Positions 1 to 7,992 of a stretch of DNA of 64,000 bases are shown piece by piece (position 1 is the stretch's first letter; every line of letters begins with the position of its first letter). A program made the position numbers and the translations under genes. Where the stretch lies: positions 434,001 to 498,000 of the forward strand of contig CAWIAN010000010.1 of assembly GCA_963834135.1 (NCBI GenBank). Direction: 5' to 3'. The stretch comes from Bog-257 sp963834135. GTDB lineage: Bacteria; Acidobacteriota; Terriglobia; Terriglobales; Acidobacteriaceae. The notes under the pieces are model-generated. The model was not told the DNA's origin. It made no database searches and saw nothing but the letters and a program-made list of their open reading frames with translations.

Positions 1-1486
1 TACGAGGCGCACCTCACCTCCGGAGACTTCGATGTCGCTGGAGTGACGCTCCCGGGATTGCCGTACGTCGTCGTCGGGCACAATCAGCGGATCGCATGGG
101 GCTTCACCAATCTTGGGCCTAATGTCGAGGATGTTTATGTCGAAAAGTTCAATGACCAAGGACAATACCTGACACCGCAAGGCTGGATGCAGCCACGAGC
201 ATCGGCAGGAGATCATCCGCGTAAAGGGCGGTTCGGAGATTACGCTGGACGTGGTGACGACGCGTCACGGGCCGATCATCAGCGATGTTATTCCCGGCGA
301 GACGCGCAAACTCGCTCTGAAGTGGACGGCCTTCGATCCACAGACTGCACGCGTGCCTCTCTTCGCCATCGATTCAGCGCAGAACTGGCAGCAGTTCCAG
401 GCGGCTTTTGCGCAGTTCGGCGCACCCGCGCAGAATGTGGTATATGCCGATGTCGACGGACATATTGGCTACCAGGCGACGGGCCTGATTCCGATTCGCG
501 CCAGCGGCGACGGCTCGATGCCGGTACCGGGCGATGACGACACACACGAGTGGACGGGCTACGTTCCCTTCGACAAGCTCCCCAGCCTGTATGATCCGAC
601 GTCGGGAATCATCGCCACCGCGAACGGAAGAATCACGCCCGACGCTTATCCCTACCAGCTCAGCATCGAATGGATGTCACCGTATCGCACACAGCGCCTC
701 TACAAGTTGTTAGGCGAGCCGAAGAAGTTTACGCCCGCCGATATGCTCGCCATCCAGAGCGACATCGTCTCGCCGTTCGATCGCTTCTGCGCCGAGCGAT
801 TCGTCTACTCGATCGACCACACTCCAACAGCCTCTAAGCGCGCGAAGGAAGCGGCGGAGCTGATGCGTAATTGGGATGGCACGATGAGCGTGGATTCTGC
901 TGCTGCCACCATCGCTGTCTACTCGCGTGACAAATTGAAAGAGATGTTGCTCAAGGCCAAGCTGGGCGACGACTGGACACTATATCGCTGGTTTCCTGAG
1001 CCGGTGTGGCTGGAAGAAGTTCTCACGCACCAGCCAGAACGCTGGCTGCCCGGCGGATTCAACAACTACGATCAACTGCTCACGGCGGCCGTGGATGCTA
1101 CAGTGTCGGACCCGAGCGCGACTCACGTTCTTTCCGTGTGGAGGTGGGGCAAGGTGCACCGTGTCGACGTTACACATCCCTTCTGGAGCCACTTCCCCAT
1201 CCTGAAGAAGACCGCGGGAACCGGCAGCCAGCCCTGGTCAGGCGATGAGAACACCATCAAGCAGGTGACCAAGCAGTTCGCGCCGTCCGAACGCCTGACC
1301 GTCGACTTCTCGAACCTCGACGAGTCGACGCTAGACATCGTGAACGGGCAGTCGGGAGATATTTTCGACGATCACTACAACGACCAGTGGGACGCTTACT
1401 ATCACGGCCAAACCTTCCCGCTGCCGTTCTCGCCCGAGGCGGTTCATCACGCCGGCGTACACCGCCTGACGCTGGAGCCGCAATAG
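1..1486 (+). pseudogene. Penicillin acylase family protein, 5' partial, frameshifted
   Basis: This is an Ntn-hydrolase of the penicillin/acyl-homoserine-lactone acylase family, normally a periplasmic enzyme that hydrolyses amide bonds. The reading frame is open from base 1 and encodes the family's G-H-N-x-x-I-A-W-G-F segment, so the signal peptide, alpha chain and catalytic Ser lie outside the window. Around 190-196 the frame must shift by +1: frame 1 gives ...QGWMQ, and frame 2 resumes with HEHRQEIIRVKGG and T-x-H-G-P-I. Removing one C at 193-194 restores a perfect join. The C-terminus, ending LTLEPQ, is typical of the family. It is either a recent pseudogene or carries a one-base sequence error. 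An internal start at 251 would give only a 411-aa fragment without the start of the beta chain. Confidence 0.85.
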
Positions 1487-1579
1487 AAAGACGGCCGTTG
1501 AGGCCGCCCGCGATCTAAATCCTGGGGGTCTCCCTGAAGGCGTTACCCCTGCTATTGCTGCGACGCTTCTCGATAGTGA

Positions 1580-1678
1580 ATTGTCATCACGACGACCGCG
1601 TTTAGCGGAAGGAGGGATCCGCTGGTGGTCGAGAACAAGCGGATCCCTCGCGCCGAAACACGGCGCTCGTGATGACAA
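1580..1678. repeat. Nested palindromic intergenic element, copy 1
   Basis: The outer arms ATTGTCATCACGA (from 1580) and TCGTGATGACAAT (to about 1679) are complementary. The inner arms GAGGGATCCGCT (1612-1623) and AGCGGATCCCTC (1638-1649) are a perfect 12-bp inverted repeat. A second copy with the same arms lies at 55100-55213. It sits between two convergent genes and holds no credible reading frame. Confidence 0.75.
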
Positions 1679-1724
1679 TTTCACAATGCGTTCAAGGACG
1701 AGAGTACAACGGAGCGTCCACCGA

Positions 1725-2981
1725 CTATTGATCGACCTGGACGATACCGTAGAGGGCTCCGGTGAAAGTGATCTGCGTTCCCTGCAACTGGTCGGTCTCA
1801 CTGTCGTAAATGTGCAGCAGGCCGCCTTCAATCGCGTAAATCACGTTTCGTCCCGATACCGACATCAGCGAGGTGATCGCGCCTCGCGGAGGCAGTGGCG
1901 AATCGGCTGTGTTCGTGCCGACATCAACGACCGACAGGCAGCCAGTCGTGGTATTGCTGCAACTGCTGGCGCCGATGTAGAGCTTGTTATTGGGCGCCAA
2001 CGCCATGCTGGTATGGAAGCCATCGCCAATGGTGACTGAGTTGGTAGTGATTCGGGTCATGTTACTGACGTTGACGGCGTCAAACGTGGAAGCCGTACCC
2101 GGAGGAACCGGGCTGCCCGCAACGTACAAAGTGGAGCCATTCAGGAATCCGACACTGGCGCCGCCGACCTGGACGCTGGATGTGATCTTCTGCGACGGAA
2201 TATCGAGCGCCGTCACCGAAGCTGGATAGCCGGAACCGCACTCAGGGCCGCAGTTGATGACCCAGGCCGTGTTGTTATCGCTGCTGAAGAAAGCGTTGAC
2301 CGGACGGGCAAAGCCGAAAATCTGCACCGGCGTGACCGTGGTCGCCGTCAGGTTGATCAGAAACACCGAATCGGAATTTTCGCCGAAGACCAGCAGGTAT
2401 TGTCCGCTGGGGCTTAGCGCAGCCGAGGTGGCCGAAGGTACCGCATAGGTTGCGGTAACGGACAAGCTGGAACGATTGAGGACCTGTACGCCGCCCGGAT
2501 GTCCGCTGGTCGTCAGGGCCGGCTCCGGAGCGTAGATATTGGCGCTGTCAGGGGAGTACAGAAACATGTTCGCCGGGCTGGCAAGCGGGACGTCGCCCGC
2601 GGTCGTCTCGGTTGAATTGGTCACAAACCAGATCGCCACTCCGGTCGGATCGTAAACCGACGTCACGGTGTGGTCCGGAGTCTCGACCTCGTAGCTCAAC
2701 GTGTTGCTGACGGAGATCGTGACCGGCTGTCCCGGTATAAGCTGCCCCTGGCTGTTCGTGGATTGCGCCGTCAACGGAGTGGTGTCGTTCTGGGTGTCGA
2801 CGATCTGCAGGTTACCGGTGTAGGTATTGCTGATAAACGCGCGGTTTTTGGCGCCGCTGGTCGGAGTGTTGGGCGCGCCGCTGCCGCCACAAGCCACCAG
2901 GGTAACGACAACGAAGAGGGCCGGGATGAGAGCGGCAAGCCGCTTTATCCGGTCGCCTGATGAGACATTATGATTTCGCAT
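1725..2981 (-). CDS. Secreted YVTN-type beta-propeller lipoprotein
   Basis: The 418-aa product starts with a basic n-region, a hydrophobic core and a lipobox ending LVAC (Cys about residue 31), so it should be a lipoprotein anchored outside the cytoplasmic membrane. After a Gly/Ser/Pro/Thr-rich linker the rest is built of repeated beta-strand units such as SPSGQYLLVFGENSDSVFL, with residues typical of YVTN/NHL-like propellers. Such propellers serve as binding or scaffold modules, and no catalytic motif is visible. It converges with the penicillin acylase remnant and is divergent from the methyltransferase gene at 3137. The specific ligand is unknown. Confidence 0.8.
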   Translation of the reverse strand: MRNHNVSSGDRIKRLAALIPALFVVVTLVACGGSGAPNTPTSGAKNRAFISNTYTGNLQIVDTQNDTTPLTAQSTNSQGQLIPGQPVTISVSNTLSYEVETPDHTVTSVYDPTGVAIWFVTNSTETTAGDVPLASPANMFLYSPDSANIYAPEPALTTSGHPGGVQVLNRSSLSVTATYAVPSATSAALSPSGQYLLVFGENSDSVFLINLTATTVTPVQIFGFARPVNAFFSSDNNTAWVINCGPECGSGYPASVTALDIPSQKITSSVQVGGASVGFLNGSTLYVAGSPVPPGTASTFDAVNVSNMTRITTNSVTIGDGFHTSMALAPNNKLYIGASSCSNTTTGCLSVVDVGTNTADSPLPPRGAITSLMSVSGRNVIYAIEGGLLHIYDSETDQLQGTQITFTGALYGIVQVDQ

Positions 2982-3068
2982 GAGGTGCTGTAGACCGTTG
3001 AATTATAACAGAGTAGGCTGGCGGCCTTCCTCCATTGGCTATGCCTGTTTTCGAGTCCTGCGCAACCG

Positions 3069-3087
3069 AATGGTGCTCTGCACCATT
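3069..3087. promoter_or_regulatory. Perfect 8-bp inverted repeat upstream of HMT-MTHFR
   Basis: AATGGTGC-TCT-GCACCATT is a perfect dyad with a 3-nt centre, 50 nt before the start codon at 3137. It could be an operator or a leader hairpin. I saw no SAM-riboswitch core around it. Confidence 0.4.
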
Positions 3088-3136
3088 TTCAGTGTAAAGT
3101 TTCAAAAAGCCGTATTAACTGCAGTCATAAAACACC

Positions 3137-4993
3137 ATGTCAACAGGATTTCTCTCCCGGTTACAGAAGGGCGCTGTGCTATGTGATGGCGCCATGGGTA
3201 CCCTGCTGTACTCCAAAGGGATCTTCATCAATCGTTGCTACGACGAGCTGAACCTCTCGGCGCCCGACTTGATCCGGGGCATCCACCAGGAATACCTCAA
3301 GGCTGGCGCGGAGGTTATTGAAACAAACACCTTCGGAGCGAATTCGTTTCGCTTGTCCAGGCATGGTTGTGTGGATAAGTTAGTAGAAATCAACCGCCAG
3401 GGCGCACGCATCGCGCGCGAGGCCACCAAGAATTTTGACGCTTTCGTTGCCGGCGCCGTCGGTCCGCTGGGTGTTCGTATCGAACCTCTAGGCAAGATTG
3501 CCCTGTCCGAGGCCCGTGAGGCGTTTCGCCAGCAGATTGCCGCGCTGAACGAAGAAGGCATCGACCTGGTGATCCTGGAGACCTTCGGATACCTGGAAGA
3601 GCTGCACCAGGCGATTCTGGCCGCCCGCGATGTGAATCCCGATCTGCCGGTGGTGGCGCAGGTGACCATCGACGAGGACGGCAACTGCCTGGATGGCTCC
3701 AGTCCCGAGCACTACGGCCCGCAGTTAGAAGCCTGGGGCGCCGACGTCATCGGCTGCAATTGCAGTGTCGGGCCGGTCGCGATGCTGGATGCGATGGAAC
3801 GCATTCGCGCGGTGACTTCGATGCCGCTTTCGGCGCAACCGAACGCCGGAATTCCGCGCTCGGTGGAGGGTCGCAATATCTATCTCTGCTCGCCGGAGTA
3901 CATGGCGAACTTTATGGAGAGCTTCGTCAATGTCGGCGTGCGCCTGATCGGCGGCTGTTGCGGCACTACGCCGGAACATACGCACGTGATGAAGCACTTC
4001 CTGAAGGTCGGAAACGCACGTGTGGCGGCCTATAAGGTAACGAAGGCGACGGAAGCCAAGCCGGTTGAGCCGCCGCCCTTGGCCGAGCGCTCCGAACTGG
4101 GCCGCAAGATCGCGGCCGGTGAGTTCGTGACCATGGTGGAGATCGTTCCTCCGCGTGGCACTGACGCCAAGCGCGAGCTGGATGGCGCGAAGTTCCTGAA
4201 GTCGGTCGGCGTGGATGCGGTGAATATTCCCGACAGCCCAAGGGCCTCGGCGCGCATGAGCAATCAGGCGCTCTGCCTGCTGGTCAAACAGACAATCGGG
4301 ATCGAGCCAATCCTGCACTACACCTGCCGTGACCGCAACGTTTTGGGTATTCAGTCGGACCTGCTGGGCGCGAGCGCGATTGGAATTCGTAACTTGATCT
4401 GCATTACCGGCGATCCGCCGAAGATGGGCGACTACCCGGATGCAACCGCGGTCTTCGATGTCGACTCCATTGGTTTGGTGAACATCGTCCGCAATCTGAA
4501 TCGCGGTCTGGACATCGGCGGCAACCCCACCGGCAACTCGACAGGGTTCGTGATCGCGGTAGGGGCTAATCCCGGCAGCCCGAATATCGACGAAGAGATC
4601 CGGCGCTTCGAGTACAAAGTCGAAGCCGGAGCAGAGCTGGCGGTGACCCAGCCGGTCTTTGACATTCGCCTGCTGGAAGAGTTCATGAAAAAGATTGAGC
4701 ACTTCAAGGTGCCGGTGGTTGCCGGTATCTGGCCGCTCACCTCGACCCGTAATGCCGAGTTCATGAAGAACGAGCTGCGAGTATCGATCCCCGACGAAAT
4801 CTTCGCTCGGATGGCGAAGGCCACGACGGCCGACACAGCCCGGGCCGAGGGCGTGGCGATCGCGCGCGACATGCTCGCGGCGGTGAAAGACATCGTGCAA
4901 GGCGCGCAGATCAGCGCGCCGTTCGGGCGGTATTCCTGCGCAGTCGATGTGCTGGAAGCGCTGGGTGGAAGCAGCAAGAGCGCGGTCGTATAA
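3137..4993 (+). CDS. Bifunctional homocysteine S-methyltransferase / methylenetetrahydrofolate reductase
   Basis: The 618-aa fusion has the two domains seen in Bacillus YitJ-type proteins. Residues about 1-300 are a homocysteine methyltransferase barrel, with DGAMGT at 17-22 and the zinc ligands Cys207 (GCNCS) and Cys274/Cys275 (GGCCGTTP). Residues about 325-610 are an FAD-dependent MTHFR barrel, with E-I-V-P-P-R-G, H-Y-T-C-R-D and I-T-G-D-P-P. The family makes 5-methyl-THF from methylene-THF and transfers methyl groups to homocysteine to give methionine. The ATG at 3137 fits the family N-terminus, although its Shine-Dalgarno match is poor. An 8-bp dyad lies 50 nt upstream. A SAM hydrolase (44.7 kb) is elsewhere in the window. 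Confidence 0.93.
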   Translation: MSTGFLSRLQKGAVLCDGAMGTLLYSKGIFINRCYDELNLSAPDLIRGIHQEYLKAGAEVIETNTFGANSFRLSRHGCVDKLVEINRQGARIAREATKNFDAFVAGAVGPLGVRIEPLGKIALSEAREAFRQQIAALNEEGIDLVILETFGYLEELHQAILAARDVNPDLPVVAQVTIDEDGNCLDGSSPEHYGPQLEAWGADVIGCNCSVGPVAMLDAMERIRAVTSMPLSAQPNAGIPRSVEGRNIYLCSPEYMANFMESFVNVGVRLIGGCCGTTPEHTHVMKHFLKVGNARVAAYKVTKATEAKPVEPPPLAERSELGRKIAAGEFVTMVEIVPPRGTDAKRELDGAKFLKSVGVDAVNIPDSPRASARMSNQALCLLVKQTIGIEPILHYTCRDRNVLGIQSDLLGASAIGIRNLICITGDPPKMGDYPDATAVFDVDSIGLVNIVRNLNRGLDIGGNPTGNSTGFVIAVGANPGSPNIDEEIRRFEYKVEAGAELAVTQPVFDIRLLEEFMKKIEHFKVPVVAGIWPLTSTRNAEFMKNELRVSIPDEIFARMAKATTADTARAEGVAIARDMLAAVKDIVQGAQISAPFGRYSCAVDVLEALGGSSKSAVV

Positions 4994-5024
4994 CGTATTC
5001 GAGCCAGCCATGGTCCCCGCTTAG

Positions 5025-5061
5025 GCGCCCGGGTAGAGCGGACCTTCAGGTCCGCGTGCGG
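5025..5061. repeat. Dispersed CCCGGGTA-hairpin element, copy 1
   Basis: CCCGGGTA is followed by a 7-bp stem GCGGACC / GGTCCGC closed by a TTCA loop (5038-5055). A sister copy at 5970-5998 keeps CCCGGGTA and the TTCA loop but has a different, compensating stem, as expected of a mobile or structured short repeat. Confidence 0.55.
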
Positions 5062-5156
5062 CCACCCGAATACGTCCGGCGGCACACATTGGCGCCCCGA
5101 ATTTTCATATTTCCTCCGTCCGATTTGCACTACAATCAAGCCAAGGAGTTTTGAGC

Positions 5157-5393
5157 TTGCCCACGTTTGAAGAGTGCCTGGATCGGTTGGAAAAAATTGT
5201 CGGTGAATTAGAAAAGGGCGATGTGCCCCTCGACCGGGCGCTGGAATTATTTGACGAAGGGATGAAGCTCTCAGGTTCCTGCCGAAAAGAGCTGGAAGCG
5301 GCCGAAGGCAAGGTCGAGATCCTCCTGAAGCGAAATGGAAAGCTTCAGGCAGAAGCCTTCGAATCGGCAACGTCACCCGGGGAAACCAAGTAA
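5157..5393 (+). CDS. xseB: Exodeoxyribonuclease VII small subunit
   Basis: The 78-aa product matches the usual XseB length and begins PTFEECLDRLEKIV, followed by VPLDRALELFDEGMKL, the two helices of the XseB coiled-coil hairpin. XseB binds the large subunit XseA to form the exonuclease that degrades single-stranded DNA. XseA is not encoded next to it. I chose TTG at 5157 because AAGGAG at 5143-5148 is 8 nt away; the in-frame TTG at 5151 would leave only 2 nt. A TACAAT box at 5131-5136 could be its -10 element. Confidence 0.92.
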   Translation: MPTFEECLDRLEKIVGELEKGDVPLDRALELFDEGMKLSGSCRKELEAAEGKVEILLKRNGKLQAEAFESATSPGETK

Positions 5394-5509
5394 CGCGAGC
5401 CACGTCGTCCTCCATCTAAAGTGGCCGTACCGTGGGGTGCGGAGTTCGTCAGCCAGACTCTGATTGGATGGCAGCCGTCATCCTCCATCATTTGCAAGAG
5501 GAGCACGCC

Positions 5510-5887
5510 ATGCGACCTATCAACGCTGTTCTCGCTCACCATGACGCCGCGTCAGCGCAGCGACTGGCCGAGTCGCTACGTAAGGAGTTTCGTAATCTCG
5601 TGGTCGCCAATTCTACACAGGAGCTCAAGTCCGCGGTCGCGCGCTTCCGCGCTCCATTCGCCGTCGTCGATCTGGAATTGATCGGGCTGGGCGAAATGAA
5701 AGAGTTGTGCAGCAACTTCCCTGCTACCGCTTTTGTCTGTGTTCATCGGCTGGCCGACGACCGTATGTGGTCGGAGGCGCTGGCCATGGGGGCAGTCGAT
5801 TGCTGCCATTGCGACGACTTGCACGGCATCCTGCTGGCGTCGGAACGCTACGTGGTGCTCAGCCGTAGTCGCGCGGCAGCCGCGTAA
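5510..5887 (+). CDS. Degenerate response-regulator receiver-like protein
   Basis: The 125-aa product looks like a stand-alone CheY-like receiver: alternating hydrophobic strands and helices, with an Asp in AVVDLEL at the usual beta-3 position. The acidic pair normally at the end of beta-1 is replaced by AHHDA, and no Lys-Pro pair is visible at beta-5, where CHCDD is found. It may therefore not be phosphorylated in the usual way. The ATG at 5510 follows GAGGAG at the right distance. A Rho-independent terminator lies 50 nt after the stop. The assignment rests on fold pattern, so an unrelated Rossmann-like domain is possible. Confidence 0.6.
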   Translation: MRPINAVLAHHDAASAQRLAESLRKEFRNLVVANSTQELKSAVARFRAPFAVVDLELIGLGEMKELCSNFPATAFVCVHRLADDRMWSEALAMGAVDCCHCDDLHGILLASERYVVLSRSRAAAA

Positions 5888-5937
5888 GAAGCTATCGGCT
5901 CTCGGCCGTCAGCTTTCAGCCAACCCTAACTTAGCGA

Positions 5938-5964
5938 AGCCAAGCCACCTGAGCTTGGCTTTTT
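5938..5964 (+). terminator. Rho-independent terminator after receiver-like gene
   Basis: The perfect 8-bp stem AGCCAAGC / GCTTGGCT with a 7-nt loop runs directly into TTTTT. It is 50 nt downstream of the stop at 5887. Confidence 0.75.
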
Positions 5965-5969
5965 CGATG

Positions 5970-5998
5970 CCCGGGTAAAGCACGCCTTCAGGCGTGCA
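5970..5998. repeat. Dispersed CCCGGGTA-hairpin element, copy 2
   Basis: CCCGGGTA is followed by the stem GCACGCC / GGCGTGC with a TTCA loop (5980-5997). The design matches the copy at 5025-5061, with a different stem sequence. Confidence 0.55.
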
Positions 5999-6232
5999 TT
6001 TGACGGCACCCAACTAATCTGAGCTTTAGCGCCCGAGGTAAGGCTTTCTTACGCCAACGGCTAAACACGCTGCTGAACAACTCTCGCAATGTAAGCTTTG
6101 TGTCAGGGCACGGATTCAGCTAAGCCCTTGATTTTTGACTTCGGCGAGACGGACTTCAGTACCACAGTTTGTATGATGCACCGCTCAAGCGGCGCTTCGC
6201 CCCAGGGTGGTGTTATCTTCGATAAACGACCT

Positions 6233-7885
6233 ATGGGCCGGCCTCCAATCCAATCAAAGCTCGGGCACATCCTCTTGCCTGAGATTCAATGCGCCATTCT
6301 GGCTTTCATCCTCGTGGCGTCGACACTGGTGGTATACGCGCCGGTAAAGCAGCATCCGTTCATCCACATCGATGATTACGGTTATGTGGTCAACAACACC
6401 CACTTGCGCCCGCTGAATTGGGAGATGGTCAAGTGGTCGTTTACTACTTTTCATTACGCGAACTGGGATCCGCTGACCTGGATGTCGCACGCCCTCGACA
6501 TCCAGCTTTTTGGTCTTGATCCGGGCCGACATCACGAAACCAGCATGCTGCTGCATGCGCTGAACGCCGTGCTGCTCTTCTGGTTGCTGTGGAAAGCCAC
6601 TGGCTATGCAGGACGCAGTTTTGTGGTGGCGGCGATCTTTGCGCTGCATCCCGTGAATGTCGAACCGGTCGCCTGGGTGGCCGAGCGCAAGACGGTGCTC
6701 AGCATGGTTTTCTTCCTGCTGACCCTGATCGCTTACCGTTGGTACGCGCGCCAGCCGGCCATCGGACGCTACCTGCTGGTCGCGATGTTGTTCGCGCTGG
6801 GCTTGATGTCGAAGCCACAGATCATCACTCTACCGTTTGTGCTGCTGCTGTGGGACTACTGGCCGCTGGGACGCATGTTTGCCCCCGCCGCTGCCGGGGA
6901 GTCGTCTCTACCGGGTGACATACCCGGCCATGTTCTGCCGGGAAAGAGCTTTTCCTGGCTGGTGCTGGAGAAAGTACCACTGCTTGCGCTCTCGGCCGGC
7001 AGCGCATTTCTGACCATGAAGGCGCAGTGGGCGAATCGCACTCTGGGCGGCTTGAATTCCTATAGCTTTCCGGTTCGAATCAGCAATTCCATCGTCGTGT
7101 ATGTACGCTACTTTCTGCATGCCATCTGGCCGACAAACCTGGCCTTCTTCTATCCTCATGCGCACGGTGCGCCGGCTGTTGGGAAGCTTATCGGCTCGGC
7201 AGTCTTGTTGCTCCTGATTACGGCATTGGCATTGGCTACGCGCAGCCATCGCTACCTGGCCGTTGGCTGGCTTTGGTTCCTGGGCACGCTGGTTCCTATG
7301 ATTGAAGTGGTCCAGGTCGGTAACCACGCTATGGCCGACAGATACGGCTATGTGTCGTTCGTCGGATTGTTTATCGCTTTGTGTTGGGGCATCGCCGATT
7401 GGGCAGAGCGCTGGAGCGTCGCGCGGATTTTGCTGCCCGTCGGAAGTGTTGCCATCCTGTTGATACTGGCAGCGGCCACCAGCCGCCAGATCAGCTACTG
7501 GACCGACGATTTGACCCTTTGGACGCATACCGCCGAGGCGGTAAGCAATAACGCAATGGCTGAGAATGTGATTGGGGAGACTTTGCAGCAGAAAGGCGAG
7601 CGCGAGGAAGCGATGTCGCACTTCCGCGCGGCGGCGGCGATGGATCCGCTGTTTCCTTTCCCCTATCTCCACATCGGAATCTACGACGAAGAGCACCGCC
7701 ATCCGCAGGAAGCGATCGAGCAGTTGCAGAAGGTCATCGACTTAACGCAGGGCGCAGCCGAACATATGCCGGCCATCCGCACGGAGGCCTTCGTTCATAT
7801 GAGCTTTGCCTATGCCCAACTAGGCGATCGCGCGAATCAGGAAAAATACCTCAACCTGGCAGCCCAGCAGAACCAGACGGAATAA
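6233..7885 (+). CDS. Multi-pass O-glycosyltransferase-like protein with C-terminal TPRs
   Basis: The roughly 550-aa membrane protein resembles the acidobacterial TMTC/O-mannosyltransferase-like group. An N-terminal transmembrane segment is followed by a loop with IHIDDYGYVVNN (an acidic pair as in GT-C enzymes), then about ten hydrophobic helices and, after about residue 450, soluble TPR-like helices (AEAVSNNAMAENVIGETLQQ and following). GT-C enzymes transfer sugars from lipid carriers at the membrane. The frame is open further upstream, to a TTG at 6098, with ATGs at 6173 and 6176. I chose the ATG at 6233 because the residues before it look non-native, but its Shine-Dalgarno is weak, so the start is uncertain. 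The substrate cannot be told. Confidence 0.78.
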   Translation: MGRPPIQSKLGHILLPEIQCAILAFILVASTLVVYAPVKQHPFIHIDDYGYVVNNTHLRPLNWEMVKWSFTTFHYANWDPLTWMSHALDIQLFGLDPGRHHETSMLLHALNAVLLFWLLWKATGYAGRSFVVAAIFALHPVNVEPVAWVAERKTVLSMVFFLLTLIAYRWYARQPAIGRYLLVAMLFALGLMSKPQIITLPFVLLLWDYWPLGRMFAPAAAGESSLPGDIPGHVLPGKSFSWLVLEKVPLLALSAGSAFLTMKAQWANRTLGGLNSYSFPVRISNSIVVYVRYFLHAIWPTNLAFFYPHAHGAPAVGKLIGSAVLLLLITALALATRSHRYLAVGWLWFLGTLVPMIEVVQVGNHAMADRYGYVSFVGLFIALCWGIADWAERWSVARILLPVGSVAILLILAAATSRQISYWTDDLTLWTHTAEAVSNNAMAENVIGETLQQKGEREEAMSHFRAAAAMDPLFPFPYLHIGIYDEEHRHPQEAIEQLQKVIDLTQGAAEHMPAIRTEAFVHMSFAYAQLGDRANQEKYLNLAAQQNQTE

Positions 7886-7992
7886 GCGCGGGTTCGGATT
7901 TTTCAGTAGGAGCGGCACCATGGTCAACGGGTGCCCCGATCCCCCTCACCCGCCTCTGGCGAGAGGGTGGCTCTAACCTACGATTGCTCTCG

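Noticed and set aside
2982..3136. SAM riboswitch before the HMT-MTHFR gene
   Set aside because: I could not find the core of SAM-I or SAM-II, nor a terminator; only an 8-bp dyad is present.
3725..5011. 428-codon minus-strand frame opposite the HMT-MTHFR gene
   Set aside because: It mirrors a GC-rich codon bias on the opposite strand and shows only Arg/His/Gly-rich sequence without a family pattern. The plus strand carries a complete enzyme.
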